DNA of 28,101 nucleotides, taken from positions 672,964-701,064 of the forward strand of contig KQ481955.1 of assembly GCA_001430745.1 (NCBI GenBank), given 5' to 3'. The DNA is from Auxenochlorella pyrenoidosa. Taxonomy: Eukaryota > Chlorophyta > Trebouxiophyceae > Chlorellales > Chlorellaceae. This document shows, piece by piece, positions 12,001-19,987 of this stretch. How positions within the stretch are numbered: the stretch's first letter is position 1; every line of letters starts with the position of its first letter. Below the pieces are notes generated by a model, which saw nothing but the letters and a program-made list of their open reading frames with translations, did no database searches and had not been told where the DNA came from. The translations under genes and the position numbers were made by a program.

Positions 12001-15000
12001 CATCCTGAGCCGCAAGCTGGTGTTGCCTGAGGTGTATGATCTGATGAACCGCGTGCAGGCAAGGAAGAAGGGGCGTACCCGCTCGCCCACTCGCCTGCCT
12101 GCCAGCCTGTGCGACTGCTTGACTTCCTGCACACCTGCATGCATGAAAACGCAGCCCACAGTCTGCCTGCCTTGACCACTGCTGGTGCCGGCATGCTCAG
12201 CCAGCCACTACGTCCCCCGCCCCGATTGCTGTGTGCAGGAGCTGATGGTGCAGAGCCAGGCGGCGCCGGTGCGCGCCTCGTGCTCCTCCGCGCTGCTGCA
12301 GTTCCTGCTCGACTACCCTCTGGGTGAGGGGCCAGCCTGCCTGCCTGGCGGGGTTATGGGCGAGGCCGGCCTGCTGCAAAGGCAATTGACAGCTGCTACC
12401 CCTCCCCCTGGCTCATTCTCTATTCCTGGGATTTCCTGGTTTGTCTGCACCTGTGCTCTGGGCTTCAATACCTGAAGTGAGGGCGGCAGGAGGGAGCAGC
12501 TGCACATGCTGTGAATGGGTTGGGCAGGCCCGAACTGCTGTGTGCTGCGAGGCATGCGCGAGTCTGCGCCAGCTGCCTTCCCACCGGCCTGGCGAGCACC
12601 CGCACCTCCTCACCCGCCGCCCCGCCCCCCGCTGCGCTTGCCACCCACGCAGGCGAGAAGCGGCTGCAGGAGCACCTGCAGTTTCTGCTGACCAACCTTG
12701 CCTATGAGCACGAGAGCGGGCGCGAGGCTGCACTGGACATGCTCACTGTGGTGCTGCAAAAGTTCCCGGAGCCGCTGGTGTCGCAGTGGGCAGAGATGGT
12801 GCGCCCGGGGGCCCGCTGGCAGCCGCCGACGCTGCCTTGTTGGCAGGGGTGGGCCGCACATGTTGCCTACCACTGCCGTGTCGGGTCCTGCCTGGATTGC
12901 TGCCCGAATGGCGGCTGCTGCAAGCTCTTCCTGCTGCGCGGCCCCCCAGCTCCTCCCCCCACCCACCTTACCCCCCCGGCAGGTCTTCTTGCCCTTGGTG
13001 ACCCGCCTGGTGAACGACCCCTCCTCCAAGTGCCGCGCCATGGTGGGCGCGGCGCTGGGCGTGCTGCTGCGGCGTGCTGCGCCGCCGCGCCGTGACCGCC
13101 TCGCGCAGTTCTGCGCGCAGTGGCTGGGCGGCGGCGACGCGCGCCTGAACCGCGCAGCAGCTCAGGTGCGTGGGGGCGCCTGCCCGGCTGGCGGCGGCTG
13201 CGTGCCTGCGATTGCACCGCGCAACAGGCTGGCATGGCATGCAGGCCCTTAGTGCAGCCCATCTTGTGCAAACCGCGCCTGCCGCCCCGCTCCCGCTGGC
13301 GGCTGCTGCCCGCAGGCACTGGGCATCATGGCCGAGGTGGAGGGGGCCGGTTTTGCGCGCCGCGTGCCCGCGCTGCTGCCCCAGCTGGCGGCGCTGCTCG
13401 AGTCGCGCGCTGCGCAGGACGCGGCGGTGGTCGAGGCGGCCGCGGACGTTGGCCCCGGGGAGGGCGAGGAGGACCTGCTGTCTGCCGCGCCCGGCTGGCA
13501 GGAGGCCTACTACGCGCTCCTCCTGCTGCAGCGCCTGCTGGAGTGCGCGTGGGAGCACCTGGCCTGGGCCGCCAGCAGCGCGGCGCGGCGCTGCTGGGGC
13601 GGCGCGCAGCGCCTGCTGCTGCACCGCCACCAGTGGGTGCGCAAGGCCTCGGGGCGGCTGGTGGGCGCGGGGCTGGCGCACCCCGACGTGGGGGAGGACT
13701 GGCTGGCGGCGGGCGGCGCGGGCGCGGCAGGTGGGAGGGGCAGGGTCAGGGGAGGTGCTTGGGCCCTGCAGGTTGTGATTTGAAGGCAGTGCAGCAGCGA
13801 GCTCGAAACACGGCAGCGGCCAGAGCCGGCAGAAGCGTGTCAGAAGAGCAGCAGCGAAGCAGCGGCAGCTGTCCCGTCGGATGCTCCGCCCTGCCACTCT
13901 GGCTGCCAGCGCACCCGGCTGGCCGCCTGCGCCCCAGCCGTGGCAGCCCCTGTTTGACCCGCCCCTGCAGGCGCCCTGACCCTGTCCCTCCCTGTTTGGT
14001 CCCCCCCTTCCCGCAGGCGCCCTCGCCCTCGCCTTCTTCCGCCAGCTCGACTCTGCCGCCGCCGACGAGGCGCTGGCGGGGCAGGCAGTCAAGTGCCTGG
14101 TCTTCCTGTGCGTGAGGATGTACGAGGACGACGAGGCAGCGGCCAAGCTGCCGCCGCCGCTCAAGCTGTCAGCGCACCATGGGGGCGCTGCTGCCGCCAA
14201 CGGGGCGGCCAACGGCGGCAGCGCGGCAGCGGCAGGGGAGGCAGATGGTTCACTGGAGGCGGAGCACAGCAGCGGCTCAGAGGAAGAAGAAGAGGAGGCG
14301 GGTGGTGCGGCAGACGACGCAGGGGACGAAGGCGCGGGGGGCGCAGACGGCGGCAGCGGCAGCGACGACGAGCACGAAGCCCAGGAGGCAGCCGAGGAGG
14401 CCACGGCGGCAGGGGAGGCGGCAGCGGGCAGCCTGACGCTGCAGGGCCTGGTGCGGCGCATGGCGCGGCTGGCGGACGACAAGACGTATGCCCGCCAGCT
14501 GCAGCGCGGCGTGGCGCTCCGCTTCGTTGCGGCGGCGGCCACGCGGCTGGGCCCCCAGCGCGCGCTGCCCTTCCTGCCGTTGCTCATGCGCCCGCTGTAC
14601 CGCATCACCGAGCCGGGTGGGTCCCAGGGGCCCCTCACACATTTCCAACGCTGCTCCTCTCTGGGTGTGGCCAGGCTTGGCTGTTCAGTGCCAGCGGCTT
14701 CCCTGGGGCTGGGTCCCACACGTGCATGCAGCTGTGGGGCCGGACAGGAGGCAAAGCTGCACCTGAGCCTCACACGCTCATCGCCTCACCTGCCTTGCCC
14801 CCCACCTCCTTCCTGTGGTGCAGGCGCCAGCGGCAACCCACCAGACGTTGTCACGCTTGCGGACGAGATCGTGGCGCACCTGCGCGGCCTGGTGGGCGGC
14901 GACGCCATGCTGGCGGGGTACAGTGCGGCGCGCGAGGCGGTGCGACGCCAGCGCGGCGAGCGCAAGAAGAAGGCGGCGCTGCAGGTGGGCGGGCCTGGGG

Positions 15001-15627
15001 CTGGGAAGACCGTCCCAGGCTGGGGACTAAGGCACAACCTCCGTGCACCGGTCGGGTAGCGTCTGGCGGAGTGGCGGTGCAGCGCGCAGCGCGCGCCTGT
15101 CCCCGCGACCCACCCTGGCTTGTGGCAGCGACGGGAGCACCAAGCAGGCCTGGCAGTGCGCGGGCCATGTGCGGCCCACTTGTCAGTTGCCAAAGCCTGC
15201 TGAACACCGCTCCATGCCTGCCCCGCCCTCCCCTGCAGACGCTGGTGGACCCCGAGGCCGCGGCCAAGCGCAAGATCCGCAAGCAGCAGCGCAAGGCGGC
15301 GGGCAAGCGCAAGCAGATGGAGCACGTCAAGCGGCTGCGCTCTGCGGGTGGGCTGAGGGGAGGCTTCAGGGCCCTGCGTGCGTGTGTGCCCCAGGAGGGT
15401 CGGCCTGGGATCAGCCACAGTTGCCCGGAGTTTGCTCGCTTCCTGAGGCCTGATGCCTTGCATCACGTGCCCAGATTGCGAGCTCGACAGGCCCCTGGGC
15501 CCCAGGGCGAATGGACAGGATGCAATCCAACCCAAACCCCGTGTGTGCCGCAGGTGTTGTGGTGAAGAACAAGAAGCAGCGCACCGAGGGCGGCGGCCGC
15601 GGCGGCGGCAAGCGCCGCAGAGAATGA
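1..15627 (+). CDS. UTP20: UTP20 (DRIM), U3 snoRNP / SSU-processome HEAT-repeat protein, 5' partial
   Basis: UTP20 is a nucleolar scaffold of the U3 small-subunit processome, needed for 18S rRNA maturation. About 2,660 codons in 38 exons are visible (human protein about 2,785 aa), so the N-terminus lies upstream. The frame is open to the window edge, but base 32 also follows a CTGCAG acceptor. Stretches I recognise from UTP20 are: YLEYRRL then RFAALWNPA (exons 4-5), SREWVPLFL (about 2512-2540), the DRIM-region segment HRPGVVPLLIRLLYPKM (exon 8), RAAILNFLA (exon 9), DSEVDFLLNVAHIQLH (exon 17), ILDAFHFPL (exon 19), LFGDVAEAKE (exon 23), FLLDYPLGEK and AYEHESGREAALDM (exons 31-32). It ends in a Lys/Arg-rich tail, as UTP20 does. 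Acidic or Ala/Glu-rich inserts lie near 2620-2690, 8281-8540 and 14230-14420. Two single-base frame problems (5252-5257; 7682-7684) are described under findings. Identity is very likely; individual splice sites are inferred. Confidence 0.93.
4557..4580 (+). repeat. (CGGG)6 microsatellite in UTP20 intron 10
   Basis: Six uninterrupted copies of CGGG lie inside the intron between exons 10 and 11. The same intron ends in a long, nearly pure C tract (about 4785-4853) before the CCAG acceptor. No coding role is apparent. Confidence 0.85.
7311..7383 (+). repeat. GT/G-rich tract in UTP20 intron 16, possible G-quadruplex
   Basis: A (GT)n stretch runs into many G-runs of 3 to 11 bases separated by one or two bases, on the transcribed-sense strand. 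The pattern fits the G3+N1-7 quadruplex rule several times over, so the pre-mRNA could fold here. It lies wholly in the intron 7289-7492. Folding is a prediction only. Confidence 0.75.
11560..11598. repeat. Perfect 9-bp inverted repeat in UTP20 intron 28
   Basis: CCGCTAGGT at 11560-11568 is matched exactly by its reverse complement at 11590-11598, with a 21-base loop. It sits in the GC-AG intron 11478-11691, whose second half is less GC-rich than neighbouring introns. It could be a structured intronic RNA or chance. Confidence 0.7.
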
Positions 15628-15661
15628 GCGCTCGTGGCAGACGGTCTAGACAGCATCAGCT

Positions 15662-15678
15662 AGGCAGGCAGTACTGAG
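15662..15678 (+). repeat. 17-base direct repeat, copy 1 (UTP20 3' UTR)
   Basis: AGGCAGGCAGTACTGAG here is repeated exactly at 16060-16076. The core AGTACT is palindromic. A 13-base partial copy (GGCAGGCAGTACT) occurs at 4658-4670 in a UTP20 intron. Confidence 0.8.
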
Positions 15679-15811
15679 CAGGCAGGATTATAATTCTAAG
15701 CAGAGCACCAGAGAGTCATCGTTCTAGGTAGGCTCTCTCGACGGCATGCGCCTCAGGGCCAGCGAGATTTCTTGAGCGGCACATGAACCACCTGTGGGCG
15801 CTTCAGACGCC

Positions 15812-15816
15812 TGTAA
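15812..15816 (+). terminator. TGTAA poly(A) signal of UTP20
   Basis: TGTAA is the usual polyadenylation signal of chlorophyte nuclear genes. It lies 185 bases after the UTP20 stop codon on the gene's strand, in an AT-richer region. The pentamer is short, so a chance match is possible. Confidence 0.6.
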
Positions 15817-16030
15817 ACCTCATAATTGCCCATCAGAATAAATGCAAAACTGACTAGAGGTGCCTGTTGCACAACAGGGGCCATTTGCAAGTGCTGTTGT
15901 TAAAGCATGCAGGACAGAACACCTATCCCTTGGCCTTGAGGGCCAGGGCCATGCACAGTGTGCAACGCGTTTGCATGAACATGGGGAAAGCCAGGCCGTG
16001 CCAGCGTTATGTTTGCAGACAAGGGCCACC

Positions 16031-16035
16031 TTACA
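16031..16035 (-). terminator. TGTAA poly(A) signal of IBA57
   Basis: The plus strand reads TTACA, so the minus strand carries TGTAA about 68 bases after the IBA57 stop codon. Spacing and orientation fit a chlorophyte poly(A) signal. Confidence 0.6.
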
Positions 16036-16059
16036 GAAATTTTAGGCAGGTTTATGAGG

Positions 16060-16076
16060 AGGCAGGCAGTACTGAG
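16060..16076 (+). repeat. 17-base direct repeat, copy 2 (IBA57 3' UTR)
   Basis: Exact second copy of the 15662-15678 sequence. Relative to IBA57 transcription it is in reverse orientation, and it lies between the stop codon and the TGTAA signal. Confidence 0.8.
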
Positions 16077-16102
16077 GCGTTAATCGGTACCAGGCTGTGC
16101 GC

Positions 16103-19100
16103 TTATGCCACCTTGCGCTGCTCCTCCTCCCCAAACCCGGCCTCCTCGTAGCCCCAAGCGGGGTCCCACCAGTCGGGGCGCCAGGGGGTGATGGTAGCGT
16201 ACCCCGTGCCGGCCTGGGGGGGTGCAGCAGGGCCGGGGGTGGGGGGGCGAAGCGCGACAGCGCTGGGCACCAAATGTGCGTAGCAGGCGAGAACGGCTGT
16301 TGGCCTGCTGTCTTGGGCGGCAGGCCGCCTTCCAAGCCTGCCTTACCTTTCCATCTCGCAGGCCAACACATCCTTCTCTCACAGCAGCACACAAGTCACC
16401 ACCCACCCGGCAGCCCCTGCCCCCACCCCCCCCCCCACCCACCCCACCCTAACCCCCCACCCACCACACCACACCACCTCGACGTCCCGACCACNNNNNN
16501 NNNNNNNNNNNNNNNNNNNNNNNNNNNNNNNNNNNNNNNNNNNNNNNNNNNNNNNNNNNNNNNNNNNNNNNNNNNNNNNNNNNNNNNNNNNNNNNNNNNN
16601 NNNNNNNNNNNNNNNNNNNNNNNNNNNNNNNNNNNNNNNNNNNNNNNNNNNNNNNNNNNNNNNNNNNNNNNNNNNNNNNNNNNNNNNNNNNNNNNNNNNN
16701 NNNNNNNNNNNNNNNNNNNNNNNNNNNNNNNNNNNNNNNNNNNNNNNNNNNNNNNNNNNNNNNNNNNNNNNNNNNNNNNNNNNNNNNNNNNNNNNNNNNN
16801 NNNNNNNNNNNNNNNNNNNNNNNNNNNNNNNNNNNNNNNNNNNNNNNNNNNNNNNNNNNNNNNNNNNNNNNNNNNNNNNNNNNNNNNNNNNNNNNNNNNN
16901 NNNNNNNNNNNNNNNNNNNNNNNNNNNNNNNNNNNNNNNNNNNNNNNNNNNNNNNNNNNNNNNNNNNNNNNNNNNNNNNNNNNNNNNNNNNNNNNNNNNN
17001 NNNNNNNNNNNNNNNNNNNNNNNNNNNNNNNNNNNNNNNNNNNNNNNNNNNNNNNNNNNNNNNNNNNNNNNNNNNNNNNNNNNNNNNNNNNNNNNNNNNN
17101 NNNCCACCACACACACACCTCGAGGTCCCCGACCAGCAGCGGCTTGCCCTCCTGTATGGCGGCCATCGCCTCCTTGAGCCGCAGCTTGGCCAGCCCCACG
17201 CCGCCCTGCAGGGCACGCACCTGCCGGACCGCGCGGCACCGCGGGGCAGGAGCCAGCGGGGTTGAGGCGCAACAAGGCACAGCAGCCCGTTTGCGCAGTG
17301 CCGACGTATGCCTGCAAGCCCCCGCTTCCACGCACTGCCTTGTTTGCAGGGAAGCGGCCCCCCAGAAGGCGGGGCGGGCCTGCCAAGCTGCGTGCGATCC
17401 GCCGGCCTGCGCCCCTCACCCTGCCAATGGGGCGCAGCGACTCATCGGCATCGAACACATCAAAGACGTGGCTGCTGCGGGGGTCCAGGGGCACTGCAAG
17501 GCACAGGAATACAGGAAGGGGTGAGACGGGGACGTCATGTCCAACAGTGGCGGAGCAGTGCGGGCAGCGCTCAGCTGGGCGGCGCCCAGCTGGAGGCAGC
17601 CATGCAGGCTGAATGAGCGGTCTTTGGCAGACGCTCCAGGGGCTGCACAGCACGGGCTGGTCAGCACAGGTTGGCTGCCTGCGTACACCGCCCCCGATGC
17701 AGTGCCCGCTTGCCAGCGGCCAGGCAGCCGGCGCCGCGCGCCCCTCCCAGCTTGAAGGGCATGATCCGCTTGCGCACCACCCCGCGTGCGTGCACTCGCT
17801 GCACAAACTCCTGCAGGAGCGGGAAGGGGTGGGGTGGGGGTGGTGCTGGGGGGGGCCGCCCAGCGCAGGTCCTGGCAGCAGGCTGCTTGGCTGCCAGCCC
17901 GGCCCAAGGAGGGTAGATCCACACGGGGAGGCGCCAGAGCCTTGGAACCCTCAGCAGCCAGCAGCAGAGGGCGACACATGCCACTGCAGCCGCCGCTGAT
18001 AAGACCCGGGCAGGCTGGCCCGCTGCCCGGCGGCCAGGAGGCTTGCCTGGCCCACGAAGCAGCCCTTGGTGAAGGAGATGCCGTTGAGCCGGTCCAGGTT
18101 GAACTCCAGGGGGTTCACCTCGCCGGCAGGGGGGGTGGTGGGGTTGGTGGGTGGCAATTGGACAGTGAGGGCCAGGGCAACCTGCAAGCCGCCAGGCTGC
18201 TGCCGCTGACGGGCATGGCCAGGCAAGGCCAGTACGTGCGCAGCCAGCCAGGCACGCAGCGACAGCCGAATGCGTCGCCCGCAGTTGGCGCAGGCCTTCC
18301 CCTGGCAAGCCAACCCAAGCCGGCCGCCCTAGCCCTTGCATGCGGGCATGGCCAGGCCCTCCTCGGCTCCCCAACCCCGCCTGCTCACCCGAGGGTATCT
18401 CGGTGTCTCCCTCAGCCACGCCCTGCATGATGCGCCACTGCTGGTAATCCTTCCAAGAGGCGGTGGGGGCAGGGGCGCTGCCGCGCGGCAGCACGGTGCG
18501 CCGCCCCAGGGCGGGCAGGCGCGGGTCGCGCGGCCACTCACGCTCCGTGGCCGAGGCGGCGCCCGCCAGGCCGGCGCCAAAGGCGGCGAGCACCGAGTAG
18601 TGCTTGGAGGCGGAGGTGACGTCGATCTTGTGGTGCAGCGAGTAGCTGCAGGGAACGGCAGCGGCGGCGGCAGTGCGGCTCGAGCGGCTGGCAGTCCTTG
18701 GATTGGGGGAGCGGGATTGTGAGGGGGCGGCTTGCGATGCGGCAAACCCCGCCGCATCAGCAGGGGCAGGCGTGGCGCAGGGCCATGCCAGCGGGGCATG
18801 GCTCACCGCTGCAGGAGGTCCATGAGCGCGCGCCGCTGCTGGGCGTCGCAGTCAACCAGCACAGTGGGCACTGGGGCTGCAGGGCAGTGAGGAACGTGAC
18901 GTAAGGCCAGGGGGATGCACGATGCACCAGCCAGCGAGGCTGCTTGCGCTGGCACTGCACCATGCTGTTTCTCCCACACATTGATTGGCTGCCTGTTGGG
19001 GAGGGAAAATCGCATGCTGGTTTTGCTGCCCCTGCTGCGCCTGCTGCACGCACCCTCCACAGCGTGAAGGAACATGTCGTGAAGGAAGCGCCCCTGTGAG

Positions 19101-19619
19101 CAAGACGTAGTGGGCATTCGCATGTCAGCATTGTGCACAGGTCCCGCAGGTCCGAATCCTACCTTGGGCAACCCTGAAATTAAACGGGCTGGTTACTGCC
19201 ACGGGAGGCATGCTTCTGCTGGCAGCCCGTTTGTCTGCCCTGCCCACCTGAGGCGTCAGCACGCAGGCATAGATGGGTGGTGCGCCGGGCACCAACTTGG
19301 AGGCATCATTGCTGATGATCTTCTGCAGGGATGAACATGAAACACGGAGGGCATGGAGGGCAGGCACTGTCGCTGCGTGCGCCTGCGAGGTGGGGCGGTC
19401 GCCGCGGCGACGGCCAAGCATACATGGGTCCCTTGCAAGGCGTTTTCCCAGCCGCCTTGCCTGCAAGTAAGGTAGCAGGGTCTCCCCCTGCACCTTGACG
19501 ACCGTGCGCTGATCGTCCAGGTTCACAATCTGCGTCCCATGTGTGTCAGCGGTCGTCGACAGCGATCTAGAAGCTATCAGCAGCGATCCACGTTCCCGCA
19601 GCAGCCGCAGGGACAGCAT
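16103..19619 (-). CDS. IBA57: IBA57 / CAF17 family mitochondrial iron-sulfur cluster assembly factor
   Basis: IBA57 is a folate-binding GcvT/YgfZ-fold protein that works with ISCA proteins to mature mitochondrial [4Fe-4S] enzymes. Ten exons give 353 aa: 19619-19461, 19322-19248, 19093-19054, 18876-18807, 18645-18389, 18123-18047, 17810-17714, 17493-17420, 17220-17119, 16213-16103; codon phases agree at every junction. The N-terminus (MLSLRLLRERGSLL, then SRSLSTT) is Arg/Ser-rich and acid-poor, as expected of a mitochondrial presequence. The family signature KGCFVGQE falls at about residues 220-227, with Cys222, split by an intron after Gln226. Other family features are LLPYLQ-KIISND, LVDCDAQ, PLEFNLDRLNG, HARGVVRKRIMPF and a Trp-rich end (WRPDWWDPAW). 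Odd points: three of nine introns start with GC, the exon-6 acceptor reads CTGCCG, and the last intron holds an N gap. A plastid YgfZ-like protein is the alternative. Confidence 0.9.
16495..17103. other. Assembly gap (609 N) in the last IBA57 intron
   Basis: A run of 609 N. The exons on either side (17220-17119 and 16213-16103) join in phase and supply the complete C-terminus, so no IBA57 exon needs to be hidden here. The two gap edges resemble each other (see findings). Confidence 0.97.
17572..17592. repeat. 9-bp inverted repeat with 3-base loop in IBA57 intron
   Basis: CAGCTGGGC at 17572-17580 and its exact reverse complement at 17584-17592 could form a tight hairpin in the intron between exons 7 and 8. 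Its high GC makes chance occurrence likely. Confidence 0.6.
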
Positions 19620-19987
19620 GGCCGCACTTCCGACTCAGTCTCCGAGACCACAACCCTAGCTCTTGTTTGGCCGCCCCAGCTCAGGGACTTGCCGTTTGCG
19701 AGCTCAGACGAGCACAGCAAACACTTCGAGCAGTAATGTTGCCTGCTGCTGGCAGCTCATGCACCGCTGTGCTGAGGCACCGCGACGTGGAGGAGGCATT
19801 TTGTGCAGGCATTTGCTCTTGCCCCAGGCACTCCTCCCCTGCCTCCCCTGCCATCTGCCGGCAATCAAAAATCTGCGACCACAGCCGTGCATTCACATGC
19901 TATAAAGGCAAGTAAAGCGACAGACATGCAAGAAGCAGCGACAATGCCGCGCTGTTTGTGCTGTCGTCCTGGCATGCCGTGCCTGGC
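19620..19987. other. Intergenic: 3' UTR of the 19988-22015 gene and IBA57 promoter
   Basis: No supported gene. Both neighbours are on the minus strand, so this must hold the 3' UTR of the upstream gene and the promoter and 5' UTR of IBA57. I found no minus-strand TGTAA and no convincing TATA box. Confidence 0.6.

Larger units (their letters stand above)
1..15627 (+). other. UTP20: Exon map of UTP20 (38 exons)
   Basis: Inferred exons: <1 or 32-489, 642-1304, 1510-1611, 1816-1918, 2173-2818, 3018-3086, 3350-3453, 3672-3802, 4008-4185, 4356-4521, 4855-5496, 5670-6066, 6252-6354, 6531-6660, 6789-6973, 7216-7288, 7493-7557, 7683-7993, 8197-8634, 8803-8908, 9120-9205, 9456-9586, 9749-9831, 10011-10180, 10358-10471, 10658-10786, 11052-11189, 11413-11477, 11692-11835, 11999-12058, 12239-12323, 12653-12798, 12983-13165, 13316-13730, 14017-14616, 14824-14984, 15239-15347, 15554-15627. 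Codon phases agree at every junction except 7557/7683, and the frame slips once inside exon 11. Introns after exons 5, 6, 7, 27, 28, 29 and 30 start with GC. The longest intron (12324-12652, 329 bases) shows nothing beyond ordinary intron sequence. Confidence 0.8.
15628..16102. other. Convergent 3'-UTR / intergenic region between UTP20 and IBA57
   Basis: No gene is supported here. The region is much less GC-rich than the coding flanks and has stops in all frames. It carries the poly(A) signals of both convergent genes and one copy of a 17-base direct repeat near each end. An AATAAA-like string also occurs near 15837. Confidence 0.75.

Noticed and set aside
12968..14773. Long open frame (601 codons) on the minus strand opposite UTP20 exons 33-36
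   Set aside because: It is a by-product of high GC: Ala/Ser/Arg-rich low complexity that crosses UTP20 exons and introns alike. The plus strand here has clear UTP20 homology with phase-consistent exons.
16394..16470. Pyrimidine-rich tract beside the N gap as a mobile element or CRISPR-like repeat
   Set aside because: It is the polypyrimidine-rich interior of the last IBA57 intron; there are no regular repeats with spacers and no transposon features.
19911..19916. TATAAA string as the IBA57 promoter
   Set aside because: It lies on the plus strand, while IBA57 is transcribed from the minus strand, and it is about 290 bases from the start codon.
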